A stretch of DNA of 57,837 nucleotides from Methylococcales bacterium (GCA_028712795.1 JAQTPT010000020.1:1-57837); one strand, 5' to 3'. Positions 9,868 through 19,536 are shown, numbered from the stretch's first letter. Program-made: numbers and translations. Notes: a model not told the origin generated them from the sequence alone.

Positions 9868-10194
9868 TTACCCCAAATCGTGATCCCTTTCGCCGGTACT
9901 GATACGGCCACCCATAAGTGCATCGATAACATACACTTTGCCATCGCCATGCTGCCCGCTATAGGCAGCCTTCATGATGGTTTCAAAAATGATTTCCACC
10001 AACCTATCGGGTGCAAAAATTTCAATCCGCTTTTTATGCAGGAAGGGCTTGTAATCCTGGGTGTGTTGGGTGCGTTCGCGCCCAAAACCATCGCAATCAA
10101 TGACCGACATACCGGGAAAGTCAGGAATTTCCATCAATGCCACGACTACATTACTGAGCTTGTGGGGCTGGATAAAGGCGCGTATTTCTTTCAT
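9868..10194 (-). CDS. PII-like (nitrogen regulatory PII family) protein of the efflux operon
   Basis: A 108-residue protein with the PII/GlnB fold signature: MKEIRAFIQPHKLSNVVVAL at the start, 'GMSVIDCDGFGRE' in the place of the T-loop, and a C-terminal 'EIIFETIMKAAYSGQHGDGKVYVID' block typical of the family's ATP-binding B and C loops. The T-loop is altered compared with GlnB, and the uridylylated Tyr is not in its usual context. Such divergent PII-like proteins occur directly downstream of czcA-type genes and are thought to sense metal or nucleotide rather than nitrogen. It begins 9 bp after the pump stop. Confidence 0.85.
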   Translation of the reverse strand: MKEIRAFIQPHKLSNVVVALMEIPDFPGMSVIDCDGFGRERTQHTQDYKPFLHKKRIEIFAPDRLVEIIFETIMKAAYSGQHGDGKVYVIDALMGGRISTGERDHDLG

Positions 10195-10203
10195 GATTTT
10201 CCT

Positions 10204-13200
10204 TTAAAGCTCGTCAGGTTCGGCAAAATAGCGATAAAGCGCCGGTAACAGTGTCAAGGTCAAAAGGGTTGCGGTCAGTAATCCACCGATAATCACCACG
10301 GCGAAAGGTTTTGCCGTTTCCGAACCAACACTGGTCGAAAGTGCGGCTGGAAACAAACCCAGCATAGCCATCATCGCAGTCATTACCACCGGTCTGAGAC
10401 GACTGACGGAGCCATTGACAATGGCATTGTGCAGCGACTGGCCTTCCAGGCGCAGTTTATTCAATTGCGACACCAGAATCACGCCGTTTTGAACCGCAAT
10501 ACCGAACAGCGCGATAAAACCAACGGCAGCCGATACGCTGAGATTAATCCCGGTTGCCAACAAAATCAGGATACCACCGATTAGTGCGAAAGGCACGTTC
10601 ATGAGGATTAGGAGGGCATTTTTAATCGACATAAAGGCCCAGAACAATAAAACAAAGATCAGTCCAAGACTGATGGGCACGATGAACGCCAAGCGCTTCA
10701 TCGCCCGTTGCTGATTTTCAAACTGTCCGCTCCACACAATATGGTAGCCGGGCGGCAAATCCACCTGGGCTGCAACTTTTTGCTGGGCCTCGGCGACAAA
10801 GCTGCCCTGATCGCGGTTGATCAAGTTATTTTTGATCGCAATCCGGCGCATATTGTCTTCCCTGCTGATCCTGGAAGCGCCCTGATTGATTCTAATCGTG
10901 GCCAGCTCCGACAACGGAATGCGCTGACCTTCCGGCGTTCGCACCGTCAGGTTTTCCAGCCCCGCTACCGAGTTACGGGCATTTTCATCATAGCGCAGAG
11001 TAATGTCAAAACGCCGCTCGCCTTCCAGAAACTGAGAAGCCGCCTTGCCGCCCATGCCAATTTCGATGACCTGCTCGACATCGGCAACATTGATGCCGTA
11101 ACGGGACACCTTGGCGCGGTCGATATCAACCAACACCTGCGCCAAACCGGCCTGCTGCTCTGCGGCAACATCGGTGGCGCCCTTAATCGAGGCAATAATA
11201 TGAGTGACTTGATCGGCTTTGTCCTGCAGGGTTTTCAGATCGCTGCCGAATATTTTGATGGCTATTTCACCCTTGACCCCGGAAATGGCTTCTTCAACGT
11301 TATCCTGAATGACCTGCGAAAAGTTAGTGAGATTTCCAGGGAAAATCGACAGCGCCTTGTCCATCGCAAGCACCAGATCGTCCTTTTTCTTATACCGCCA
11401 GGTGTCTTTGGGATTGAGATCGATCAACACCTCGAGATTGTTGAAGCCCTTGGGATCGGTGCCGTCCTCCGGCCGTCCCAGCTGGGTTAGCACCATTTTG
11501 GCTTCGGAAAAAGCTTCCAGTTTGTCGCGGACCTTGCGCTCGAACTCTTTGGCGGTAACCAGCGATACCGGCGTCGGCATGGTAATGGTCAACCAGATAT
11601 TGCCTTCGTCCAGCTTGGGCATGAATTCGGTGCCTATCAGTTTCAACGACATAAAACTCACAACCAACGTGGCAACTGCCGAAATAAATACGGTTCGGGC
11701 ATGTTTAAGCACCCATTCCAGAATTCGCCTGTAGCGTTGTTCCATGGCGTGAACCATCGGATTGTGACTTTCGGCAATTTTGGGCCCCAATAGATAGGTC
11801 AACATCGCCGGCACAAAAGTCAGGCTAAACAGCATCGATGCCACCAGCGCGAAACTGAGTGTAAAAGCCATCGGCGAGAAAATTTTCTCCTCCACCCGCT
11901 GGAAGGTAAAAATGGGTAAAAAGGCGCAGATGATAATGGCTTTTGAAAATAAAATCGGCCGCCCCATTTCCGTCGCCGTAATCAGCAGCGTTCCCCGCAA
12001 GTGGCGAATGTCGGCATTGCGCTGCAAATCCAGGGTCACCTGCACCATGACCGCCTCGACCAATACCACGGCGCTGTCGACGATGATGCCGAAGTCGATG
12101 GCGCCCAGCGAAATCAGGTTGGCGGAAATACCGTTGAGGTCGACCAGGATAAATGCGAACAGCAGCGATAACGGAATAATCGTCGTCACCAGTAAAGCCG
12201 CCATAAACCGCCGCAGGAACACCAACAGGATAATCATGATCAGCGCAGCGCCTTCCAACATGTTATGCTCGACTGTACGGATGGTATGGTCAACCAATTG
12301 GGTGCGATCGTAAATTGGGGTGATCTTGACGCCGGGCGGCAGGCCAAAATCATTCAGTTCTTTAATTTTCTCTTTTACTCCCCTCAGCACTTCGACGGCG
12401 TCGCGACCTTTGATCAGCAACACAATGCCTTCGACGATATCGTCTCGCTGGTTCATGGCGACGATGCCAGCGCGCGGCTGAGGGCCGACGCTGATGTCGG
12501 CGACATCCTTGATCCGCACCGGCACGCCATCGTTAGTGTCCACGACTATTTCACCGATTTCCTCCGTGGATTTCAACAAGCCTATGCCTCTTACCACCAA
12601 GGCTTCGTCGCCATATTTAATATAGCCGCCTCCGGTATTGACATTATTGGCGGCAATAGCGTCGTACACCTGTTTGAGAACAAGGTTGTAATTTTTCAGG
12701 CGATCCGGTTTGGCGGCAACCTTATATTCCTTGATGCCGCCACCGAAGTTAACCACATCGGCGACACCCTGAACCGTGCGAATCTTCGGCTCAATTACCC
12801 AATCCTCCAACGCACGTTGCTCGATCAGCGACAAATCCTTGGCGTCGATGACAAAACGCAAAATTTCGCCGATACCTGTCGACAACGGCCCGAGCTGTGG
12901 ATTGGTGTCGCTGGGAATGGCGGCGTTTCGCAAGCGCTCCAACACCTGTTGCCGGGAAAAATAGTCCTCGGCGCTGTCGTCGAAAGTCAGGGTAACCACC
13001 GACAAACCGAATATGGAAACCGATCGCATATTCATCAAATGCGGCAATCCGTTCATCACCCGTTCGATCGGCAACGATATAAGTTTTTCCACTTCTTCCG
13101 GCGCCTGACCGGGATATTGCGTTACAACCTGTACAAAAACGTTTTGCACGTCTGGGAAAGCCTGTACCGGCAATTCTTCAAAAGCGATGACGCCGGAAAC

Positions 13201-13272
13201 GGCAATCGCCAGCGTGGCGCCGATGACCATCAGCCGCTGCTGCAGACAAAATGCAATAATACGCTCAATCAT
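10204..13272 (-). CDS. Heavy-metal efflux RND pump, CzcA family (divalent-type TM4 motif)
   Basis: A 1022-residue HME-RND inner-membrane pump with 12 expected membrane segments and two periplasmic porter loops. The TM4 motif reads SLGAIDFGIIVDSAVVLVE, with both Asp residues and the Glu of the divalent-cation proton relay; the usual Asn after the Glu is Ala. This fits Zn/Cd/Co/Ni-type exporters and differs from the plus-strand pump in the same window. The porter region has the segment NFSQVIQDNVEEAISGVKGE, common in this family. It is coupled to the adaptor upstream (21-bp gap) and to the PII-like gene downstream. Confidence 0.92.
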   Translation of the reverse strand: MIERIIAFCLQQRLMVIGATLAIAVSGVIAFEELPVQAFPDVQNVFVQVVTQYPGQAPEEVEKLISLPIERVMNGLPHLMNMRSVSIFGLSVVTLTFDDSAEDYFSRQQVLERLRNAAIPSDTNPQLGPLSTGIGEILRFVIDAKDLSLIEQRALEDWVIEPKIRTVQGVADVVNFGGGIKEYKVAAKPDRLKNYNLVLKQVYDAIAANNVNTGGGYIKYGDEALVVRGIGLLKSTEEIGEIVVDTNDGVPVRIKDVADISVGPQPRAGIVAMNQRDDIVEGIVLLIKGRDAVEVLRGVKEKIKELNDFGLPPGVKITPIYDRTQLVDHTIRTVEHNMLEGAALIMIILLVFLRRFMAALLVTTIIPLSLLFAFILVDLNGISANLISLGAIDFGIIVDSAVVLVEAVMVQVTLDLQRNADIRHLRGTLLITATEMGRPILFSKAIIICAFLPIFTFQRVEEKIFSPMAFTLSFALVASMLFSLTFVPAMLTYLLGPKIAESHNPMVHAMEQRYRRILEWVLKHARTVFISAVATLVVSFMSLKLIGTEFMPKLDEGNIWLTITMPTPVSLVTAKEFERKVRDKLEAFSEAKMVLTQLGRPEDGTDPKGFNNLEVLIDLNPKDTWRYKKKDDLVLAMDKALSIFPGNLTNFSQVIQDNVEEAISGVKGEIAIKIFGSDLKTLQDKADQVTHIIASIKGATDVAAEQQAGLAQVLVDIDRAKVSRYGINVADVEQVIEIGMGGKAASQFLEGERRFDITLRYDENARNSVAGLENLTVRTPEGQRIPLSELATIRINQGASRISREDNMRRIAIKNNLINRDQGSFVAEAQQKVAAQVDLPPGYHIVWSGQFENQQRAMKRLAFIVPISLGLIFVLLFWAFMSIKNALLILMNVPFALIGGILILLATGINLSVSAAVGFIALFGIAVQNGVILVSQLNKLRLEGQSLHNAIVNGSVSRLRPVVMTAMMAMLGLFPAALSTSVGSETAKPFAVVIIGGLLTATLLTLTLLPALYRYFAEPDEL

Positions 13273-13293
13273 GTCAATATCCTGTGCACAGTG

Positions 13294-14502
13294 CTAGGGT
13301 TTGTCGCTTTCGGTTTCAACTTCTTCTTCGACGCGCAGAGTCAGCGCGCCTTCAGTCACCAACTGCTCATCAGGTTTCAGACCCCCAGTTACAACAGCTT
13401 TATCTTTCAAGCGCAGTCCTATTTCAACCGGACGCTGCTGATAGTGATTTTCATCGAGGGCTATGAACACATAATCATCATCGCCTTCGGTAAAAACCGC
13501 CGTTAGCGGTATCACAAAGGCCAGGTCGCCGGGTTCGCTGTCCACGCTGATGGTGGCATACATGCCGGGTAATAAACGACCGTCCGCATTGGGCAGATCG
13601 CAACGCACCTGAACGGTATGGGTCTTTTCGTCCAGCACCTGAGCGATATACTGCACAGTAGCCGGAAATAGTTCGCCCGGATAAGCAGGAACAGAAACCG
13701 ACAGTTTTTGTCCCAGCCTGATTTTATTGAGATTGACCTCGAAAACCGCCATCAGCAGGGTCAGTTTTTTAAGGTTGGAAACCACGAACAACGGTGCATC
13801 GCGATCGGGACGCACTTCCATGCCCGGATTGACGTTGCGCTCTACTACGACGCCCGGAATAGGCGAGCGCAAAGAGAAGCGGCCATCGCTTCTGCCCGCG
13901 CTTATGTGCAGGTTTTTCAATCGATCCTGAGCCCGCCGCGCTTCGCTACGGGTTGCATTAAAATTCTCTTGCGCCTGCTCCAGGTCCTTTTGAGGAATGG
14001 CTTTGCCTGCATAAAGCTCTCGCTGGCGATTAAAGGCTTTGCTGGCCAACGTTAAATCCGCTTGCGCCTTGGCGTAATCCGCCTCGGCAGCGGCGACATC
14101 GGGGCTGTCCAGTTCCAGTAATGTCGATCCGGCTTGAACCTGAGTACCGAGTGCAAGCGGCGAGGCAATAACGCGGCCGGCGACCGGCGAACTGATCCGT
14201 GAAGTCACGCTTTCGTTATAGGTGATTTTCCCTGTCAGCGGTTCCAGCAATGGATGCTGGGTCATAACCAGCTTGGCAGTCTTGATGTAGGCTTTTTTCG
14301 GCGAATCGGGCGCAAGATACACTTCGCCCTTCACTTCGGGCGGATGCGATACCGGCTGGGTTTTGTCTGCTGTATCGGAACAAGCCGTTAACATTGCCGT
14401 TACCAGCAAGCCACATAAAAACTGTTTTTTTCTTTGTTGAAACATCTGCTTATTCATTTCCATTATCTGAACTGGGCGAATTTTTTGGTTTAGGCGGAAC
14501 AT
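13294..14502 (-). CDS. Efflux RND periplasmic adaptor subunit, lipoprotein (CzcB family)
   Basis: A membrane-fusion protein of up to 402 residues. An LTAC lipobox about 40 residues from the first Met marks a lipoprotein anchored to the inner membrane. In-frame Mets at 14463, 14457 and 14445 would give a more usual leader length, so the true start may be one of those; the ATG at 14502 has only weak Shine-Dalgarno support. The rest shows the lipoyl half-motifs (VIASPLALGTQVQAGSTLLELDSPDV; SLRSPIPGVVVERNVNPGMEV), a coiled-coil hairpin between them and a beta-barrel domain. It links the TolC-type and RND subunits of the minus-strand operon. Confidence 0.88.
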   Translation of the reverse strand: MFRLNQKIRPVQIMEMNKQMFQQRKKQFLCGLLVTAMLTACSDTADKTQPVSHPPEVKGEVYLAPDSPKKAYIKTAKLVMTQHPLLEPLTGKITYNESVTSRISSPVAGRVIASPLALGTQVQAGSTLLELDSPDVAAAEADYAKAQADLTLASKAFNRQRELYAGKAIPQKDLEQAQENFNATRSEARRAQDRLKNLHISAGRSDGRFSLRSPIPGVVVERNVNPGMEVRPDRDAPLFVVSNLKKLTLLMAVFEVNLNKIRLGQKLSVSVPAYPGELFPATVQYIAQVLDEKTHTVQVRCDLPNADGRLLPGMYATISVDSEPGDLAFVIPLTAVFTEGDDDYVFIALDENHYQQRPVEIGLRLKDKAVVTGGLKPDEQLVTEGALTLRVEEEVETESDKP

Positions 14503-14522
14503 CAGATAACCGGAGATAGGAG

Positions 14523-15863
14523 TTATCTTATTTGGTTACGCGCGGTAGGCGCTTTATCCATGTCCAATTCCACACCCAGCGATTTTTCCAAATCGTAGTA
14601 AGCATTGGCGCGGTTAATCTCTGCCGCATAATAATCGTGCATCACATTTTTGTAACTGCGCTGGGCTTCAATAAAATCCAGTACGCTGGTGGCTCCTTTG
14701 CTGTAGGCCAGCTCAGAGCTGTCTCTTACCGCCAAAGCATCGTCGAGTAAGCCGTCCTTGAAACGATCCACTATTTTATTGGCGCTGTTCCAGGTCGCCA
14801 AGGCGCTGACAACATCGTTTCGGATGTTAAGTTCGGTCTGCTCCGCAGCCAGACGGCTCTGGTTCAAATTGACTGCAGCTTTATCGGATTCGCCCTTGTA
14901 TTGATAAAACAACGGTAGCGGCACGCTGACACCAACGAAGCCCGAATTAAGGGCATTGTTGCTGGGATCCCGCGCATATCCGGCTGTGACGGTGACATCA
15001 GGGTATTTAAGCCGGCGCGCCAATTCCAATTCCCTATCGGCTTGGTCAGCTCGTTGTTTATCCGCCTGTAAATCCGGGCGCTGCTGCAAAGCCTTGCTTA
15101 TCAATTCCTCTTTTGAAAGACTTTGGCCGATACCCGCAGCATCAGGCCATTCTTCCTTGGCTTCGAATTGCAAGCTTTTGTCCGGCCAACGCAGGATCAC
15201 GGCTAAATCAGCTTGTGCCAACTCCACCGCTGCCTGTGCGTTGTCGAGATCAGATTGGGCGCGCATGGACTCCATTTTGACTCGCAGGAATTCGGACTCA
15301 GAAATATCTCCACTTTTCAAACGTAGATTATTGGCTTTGGAAATGACCTGATAATGATCGACTATTTCCTGAGCAAGCCAGCGATTTTTCTGCATTTGCA
15401 GCAACTGATAGTAGGCGTCTCTGACCATATTGGAAAAAATCCGCACCGCATCGCGAAAATCGCTTTCCGCCGCTTGGGTCGCAAAACCGCTACTTTGTAT
15501 CCGCAAGCCGCGTTTGCCCGCGACCTCAATCAGCTGGCTAAAAGAAAAGTATTCAGCCGCTCCGCAGGAAATGTTTGAATTATGATTGCAACCGGTCGCG
15601 CCTGAGCCCTTATTGAGGTTGCTGCTGTTTAATTCGCCTACTTGAATACCTAGCGTTGGGTTTGGAATGGCTGAGGCAATCACCGCATCGGCGAAAGACT
15701 GGTCAATATTGTATTGCGCGGCAATCAGGTTGAGATTACGTTGATAAAAAATCGATAGAATTTCATCAATAGAGAGCGCCTGGGTCTGTCCGTGAACATC
15801 AAAGGCAAAAAGAAAGCTTAACAAAAGCACAGATGCCGTTGATTTTAAAAAAATATTGTTCAT
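14523..15863 (-). CDS. Outer-membrane efflux protein, TolC/CzcC family
   Basis: First gene of the minus-strand efflux operon, about 446 residues from the chosen start at 15863. There AAAGG precedes ATG, and a signal peptide (MNNIFLKSTASVLLLSFLF...) begins; the frame can be extended to 15917, but this places 18 polar residues before the signal. Two OEP repeats form the alpha-barrel, with the segments 'GNLGVQVGEL'-like near the start and 'LAYSKGATSVLDFIEAQRSYK' near the end, which is the classic C-terminal OEP motif. It provides the outer-membrane exit for the divalent-type RND pump and is separated from the adaptor by 20 bp. Confidence 0.9.
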   Translation of the reverse strand: MNNIFLKSTASVLLLSFLFAFDVHGQTQALSIDEILSIFYQRNLNLIAAQYNIDQSFADAVIASAIPNPTLGIQVGELNSSNLNKGSGATGCNHNSNISCGAAEYFSFSQLIEVAGKRGLRIQSSGFATQAAESDFRDAVRIFSNMVRDAYYQLLQMQKNRWLAQEIVDHYQVISKANNLRLKSGDISESEFLRVKMESMRAQSDLDNAQAAVELAQADLAVILRWPDKSLQFEAKEEWPDAAGIGQSLSKEELISKALQQRPDLQADKQRADQADRELELARRLKYPDVTVTAGYARDPSNNALNSGFVGVSVPLPLFYQYKGESDKAAVNLNQSRLAAEQTELNIRNDVVSALATWNSANKIVDRFKDGLLDDALAVRDSSELAYSKGATSVLDFIEAQRSYKNVMHDYYAAEINRANAYYDLEKSLGVELDMDKAPTARNQIR

Positions 15864-16002
15864 AACCTTTAGAAAAACGAAAGCATTTAAGTTTGGAGTC
15901 TTTGATGAAGCCAGCACTCATTCTAACATGCTTCGCATGGACATTTGATTGAGCCTAATAGTTGACGAATATTTCTCAGCCACTTGAACCTCAATCCTAA
16001 TA

Positions 16003-16108
16003 AGGAACACGCATGAAATAACATAGACAAGTTCATCCTGACTTCGACAAGCTCAGGACGAACGGTATCCGGGTTTCAAATTGAGCAACTTATTTCATGC
16101 GCGTTCCT
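16003..16108. repeat. MITE/REP-like element with 19-bp terminal inverted repeats
   Basis: The arms AGGAACACGCATGAAATAA (16003-16021) and TTATTTCATGCGCGTTCCT (16090-16108) are inverted copies with one mismatch. Between them is the imperfect palindrome TCCTGACTTCGACAAGCTCA..., a core often found as a bacterial REP sequence. At 106 bp with no coding capacity, this looks like a small non-autonomous mobile element or a REP doublet. It lies in the gap between the two minus-strand units at 15.9 and 16.4 kb. Confidence 0.65.
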
Positions 16109-16382
16109 GAAGGTAAGGCGGATTTCGGTAAAGGATAATGTTAAGACAACATCCTTTTAACTAAAAGAACTTTAGTCCTCTCGCGAGAGACAATTTGAAA
16201 TGACCGGATATCGTGGTGCCTAAGCATATTGCTTACGTCCGGTGTATAACTTGAAAAAATCAACCAATCAAGCCGAGGAGAAAGTATGGCCGACATTTAG
16301 ACCATAAAATAATCACGTTATTGATTCGATACCAAGATAGCGGAAAACCAAGCGAGAAACCCAAAATTATTTGCGTCGGCAT
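16109..16382 (+). other. Non-coding leader-like stretch with a four-codon ORF
   Basis: Several short hairpins are possible here, for example CTCTCGCGAGAG at about 16179-16190 and TAAGCATATTGCTTA. They are followed by an excellent ribosome-binding site (GAGGAG) and the mini-ORF ATG GCC GAC ATT TAG at 16286-16300. No gene follows on this strand. It could be the surviving 5' leader of a deleted gene or an orphan regulatory RNA. I do not recognise a known riboswitch class. Confidence 0.3.
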
Positions 16383-17309
16383 TTATTTTTTAGACGGCAT
16401 GATTTTATTTTTCAAGTCAATCAGGGATTGTTTAACTTTTGCCCATGTTGCTGCTGATTTTTCAGAATGTATCGTCTCTTTTATTTCGGCAATTGCTGTG
16501 TAAAGCAACTGATAATCATCTTTTCCACCGTAGCCCAACAATTGCGCCATTTTTAGTTTTTCTTTTGCCTCATCAGTATACTTTAGTACTTCAGCCCGGC
16601 TTTTTTCCTTAGTCAGATCTTCTTTATGTTCAAGTTCAGATGCTATGGTTAGAAGCGCTTCTGCGCGTAGTATGGGTAATGGTATGATTTCTGTAGTCTC
16701 AACCAGGGTATTTAAGACGGCGTCCAAAACCTGCGCTGCATCATTTGTTTTTCCTGCATCAATCAGAGCGACAGCATTTTTAATAGCTAACGGGAAAGTG
16801 CCCAGCGGGATACTGATTGTGGTGATCCGCATTTCACTCGCTAATCCAGCCAGTAGTTGTCTGGCACTTTGCACTTTTCCGTCATCAAGCAAATCATCGG
16901 CCTGTTTAAGCTCTTTTTTGATGGCTTTTTCATCGCCTTCGTAATCAGAAATGTCGACTTCCATATCCGCAGAAACTAAAGTTAGATCAGGATTTTTAGC
17001 CAGAATAATGGCAAGTTTTTTTGATACCTCCTGCAATATTGAAAGCGCCGCTTTAGTGTCTTTTTTTTCCAAAGCCACCAGCGCTTGTTGAGTGCCCGAT
17101 AAAGAATCTCTGGCTTCGATGACAACTTGCTGGTTTTTTTCGGCCAACACTTTGCGTTTGATCGCTGCAGAATTTTTATCCTTAATCGAAACGGATGCTA
17201 CCGGAATTAATTTTTTTTCAGCATCCGCAAACACATCTACCGAAAAGGGCATTGATGAAACCAAAATTAACGCAGTGTATGTTGCCATTTTATGGAAATT
17301 TTTTTTCAT
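16383..17309 (-). CDS. YfdX family periplasmic protein
   Basis: About 308 residues from the chosen start at 17309, where AGAGAAAACT precedes the ATG and a signal peptide begins (MKKNFHKMATYTALILVSSMPFSVDVFA); the frame extends 13 codons further without support. The mature part is strongly helical with many Lys, Glu and Ala residues, and has the YfdX signature regions: an N-terminal 'EARDSLSGTQQALVALEKKDTKAAL' and the central 'LGTFPLAIKNAVALIDAGKTNDAAQVLDAVLNTLV'. E. coli YfdX belongs to the EvgA acid/multidrug stress regulon, and its biochemical activity is unsettled. It stands alone here. Confidence 0.82.
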   Translation of the reverse strand: MKKNFHKMATYTALILVSSMPFSVDVFADAEKKLIPVASVSIKDKNSAAIKRKVLAEKNQQVVIEARDSLSGTQQALVALEKKDTKAALSILQEVSKKLAIILAKNPDLTLVSADMEVDISDYEGDEKAIKKELKQADDLLDDGKVQSARQLLAGLASEMRITTISIPLGTFPLAIKNAVALIDAGKTNDAAQVLDAVLNTLVETTEIIPLPILRAEALLTIASELEHKEDLTKEKSRAEVLKYTDEAKEKLKMAQLLGYGGKDDYQLLYTAIAEIKETIHSEKSAATWAKVKQSLIDLKNKIMPSKK

Positions 17310-17775
17310 AGTTTTCTCTACTTGATTAAAGTTGAAAGAGGCGCCCACGTTTTTTAACTACACTTCTTTTGTGAACTCTTATGATGATACAAGCTATTTT
17401 TATGCCATAAACTAAAATAATTCAATTCATCAATGAATTCATTAGGTAATGATTAAAAAAATAGTATTGAAGATGCCAATATTGAGCTACTGGTTAAAAG
17501 AACCCCTTTTTAAATGGTTCATTTCAACCGATTACTGGTTATAGTTGTCCCGTGACATGGATAGCCAAAATAATTCATGTGTTTATGATTTAGATTGATA
17601 AGCACTCAGACGCATGTCAGAAAGCTTGATTTGCTTGGACTATTCCTATGCCGCTGGATAAGGACTGGAAGGCCGGCAGGAGGAATTACCGGCGTTGTTG
17701 GGACAATTTTATCTGAGCAAATATAAATAAAAGTTTAAGGCAGCAGTATGGGGGTTCGCATGCAGGAGCCCAGCA
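17310..17775. other. Intergenic region, no gene seen
   Basis: Upstream of yfdX and downstream of the YebC-type gene. It is AT-rich, with short frames only (for example a 22-codon frame near 17648). No terminator-quality hairpin, repeat or RNA gene was recognised. The promoter of the YfdX gene should lie at the left end. Confidence 0.4.
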
Positions 17776-18492
17776 TCAAAACTCAACATCATGATATACA
17801 TTCTGTACGTCATCAAGGTCATTCAGCATATCCAAAAACTTTTCAAACAATACCAGGTCATCGCCGCTAATAACCGTGGTGCTTTTTGGCAGAAATTGAA
17901 TTTCGTCAACATCAAAATCTAGCACGCCAAATGAATCCGCTAGTGCTTGTTTGGCCTTAAAATAGTCGGCGGGGGGTGTGAAGACGGTAATTTTTCCATC
18001 ATCGCTTTCAATATCGGTAACATCCACATCCGCTGTTAGTAATGCTTCAAGAACAGTATCCTCGTCATCATGTTTAAATGCCAGGATTGCTGCATGGTCA
18101 AACATGTGGCTGACCGTTCCTTGAGTTCCAATTTTACATTTTGTTTTGGTAAAACAAAGGCGTACATCACCAAAAGTACGGTTAGGGTTGTCGGTCAGAC
18201 AGTCGATAATCACCATGCAGCCGCCGGGGCCGTAGCCTTCATATCGCGCGGGTGCAAATTCTTCACCTCCCCCGCCTTTAGCTTTGTCGATGGCTTTATC
18301 AATGACATGGGTAGGAACTTGGTTTTTTTTGGCCCGTTCAATCAGCCCCCGTAATGCTAAATTGCCATCCGGATCGCTACCCCCCGCTTTGGCGCACACA
18401 TATATTTCACGGCCAAATTTGCTGTAGACCTTCGCCTTGGTATCAGACGTTTTGGCCATAGACTCTTTACGGTTTTGATAGGCTCTACCCAT
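17776..18492 (-). CDS. YebC/PmpR (TACO1) family protein, YeeN type
   Basis: A 238-residue protein with the family N-terminus in its YeeN-like form ([15 protein letters not shown]) instead of the MAGHSKWANI form. The helical first domain has '[27 protein letters not shown]', followed by the alpha/beta domains ([23 protein letters not shown]) and the '[23 protein letters not shown]' region. Members were described as transcription regulators, and more recently as translation factors that help ribosomes through proline-rich or stalled stretches. The length is normal. It is monocistronic, with no obvious partner. Confidence 0.93.
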   Translation of the reverse strand: MGRAYQNRKESMAKTSDTKAKVYSKFGREIYVCAKAGGSDPDGNLALRGLIERAKKNQVPTHVIDKAIDKAKGGGGEEFAPARYEGYGPGGCMVIIDCLTDNPNRTFGDVRLCFTKTKCKIGTQGTVSHMFDHAAILAFKHDDEDTVLEALLTADVDVTDIESDDGKITVFTPPADYFKAKQALADSFGVLDFDVDEIQFLPKSTTVISGDDLVLFEKFLDMLNDLDDVQNVYHDVEF

Positions 18493-18987
18493 TTGGCTGT
18501 TGCTCCATTGACAAATAAAAATATGCGAATTTTACAGATAAGTGTTTGCATAGGAAACCTTTTAATCGCCCTATGAAGACTGAAACCTGTTTTTGAGGTG
18601 CCGGTCGCTATATTTCATTTTGTTTGGAGACTTGTGTTGAGCGCGCAGAATACTGCAACTCGGCTTCGAGGGAGATCCGAGCAGCTAGGCTGAACTTTTA
18701 ATGAACGCCATATTAATGTTGATAACGCCTGGAGTGATTGATCATCTTGTGTGCAGATTTTTTGTCTTGATATAAACATATTGTCAATTCTGGCTATGTA
18801 AAAAATCAAAAATTTAACTTATCCCTCCGAGGGCACCGAAATGTAGTTAGGTTCTTATTGTTGTGTTTTATGGAATAGTATCTTGCAAATGATGTGTATT
18901 CTTCATTTCAGATAGGTCTTGTAAACTTTAACCACTCGCAACACAGTGAGTAAGGCAACTACATTAACTTACATTTGGAGAAACATC
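18493..18987. other. Intergenic region, no gene seen
   Basis: A 495-bp region between divergently oriented genes (YeeN-type leftwards, AhpD-like rightwards). It should hold both promoters. The only clear element is the Shine-Dalgarno TTTGGAGAAACATC directly before the 18988 start. The frames in it have no recognisable protein. Confidence 0.4.
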
Positions 18988-19536
18988 ATGAACCGAATTT
19001 CTATACCGACTACAGAACAAACCCCTGCCGCCTCCTTGCCGCTACTGGATGCCGTTAAAAAGCAATTAGGTGTCATACCCAATTTAATGAAGCTGGTAGG
19101 CAATAGTCCCGCAGCTTTGGAAGGCTATTTGAGTCTAAATAATGCGTTAGGCAAAGGGTCGCTCGAACCAAAAACCAGAGAGCGTATCGCCCTGGCTATC
19201 GCCGACTTCAATGGATGCAGCTACTGCCTGTCCGCGCATACTTATCTCGGCAAAAATGTCGCAAAACTGGATGACGCTGAGATTGCGGCGAACCGTAACG
19301 GAAATTCATCTGATCCCAAAGCTGCGGCTGCCGTCAAATTTTCCACCCGTGTGGCGCTGGAGCGTGGACATGTTTCAGATGCCGACCTTGCTGCGGTAAA
19401 AGCTGCTGGCTACAGTAATGCTGAAATTGTGGAAATCGTGCTTCATGTTGCACTGAATACATTAACCAACTATATCAACGAGGTTGCCCAGACCGAAATT
19501 GATTTCCCTAAAGTTGATCTAAAAATTGCGGCCTGA
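18988..19536 (+). CDS. Carboxymuconolactone decarboxylase / AhpD-like family protein
   Basis: About 182 residues. The start at 18988 is chosen for its GGAG Shine-Dalgarno; an upstream in-frame Met at 18946 lacks one. The catalytic motif is CSYCLSAH (Cys-x-x-Cys-x3-His), which in AhpD-like proteins is a redox-active pair used for alkylhydroperoxide or thiol-disulfide chemistry. 'ETRERIALAIADFNGC'-type and 'VLHVALNTLTNYINEVAQTEIDFP' segments complete the CMD fold. It is followed after 64 bp by the PPOX-like gene, so the three genes at 19-20.7 kb may form a small stress-response operon. A broken relative lies at 34255-34415. Confidence 0.9.
   Translation: MNRISIPTTEQTPAASLPLLDAVKKQLGVIPNLMKLVGNSPAALEGYLSLNNALGKGSLEPKTRERIALAIADFNGCSYCLSAHTYLGKNVAKLDDAEIAANRNGNSSDPKAAAAVKFSTRVALERGHVSDADLAAVKAAGYSNAEIVEIVLHVALNTLTNYINEVAQTEIDFPKVDLKIAA

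Noticed and set aside
9832..10248. 138-codon plus-strand frame
   Set aside because: The opposite strand encodes a clear PII-like protein over the same bases.
12265..13506. 413-codon open frame on the plus strand
   Set aside because: It is antisense to the RND pump gene, has no recognisable domain, and arises from the codon bias of the opposite strand. The same holds for 10708-11490 and the 218-codon minus frame at 6011-6667.
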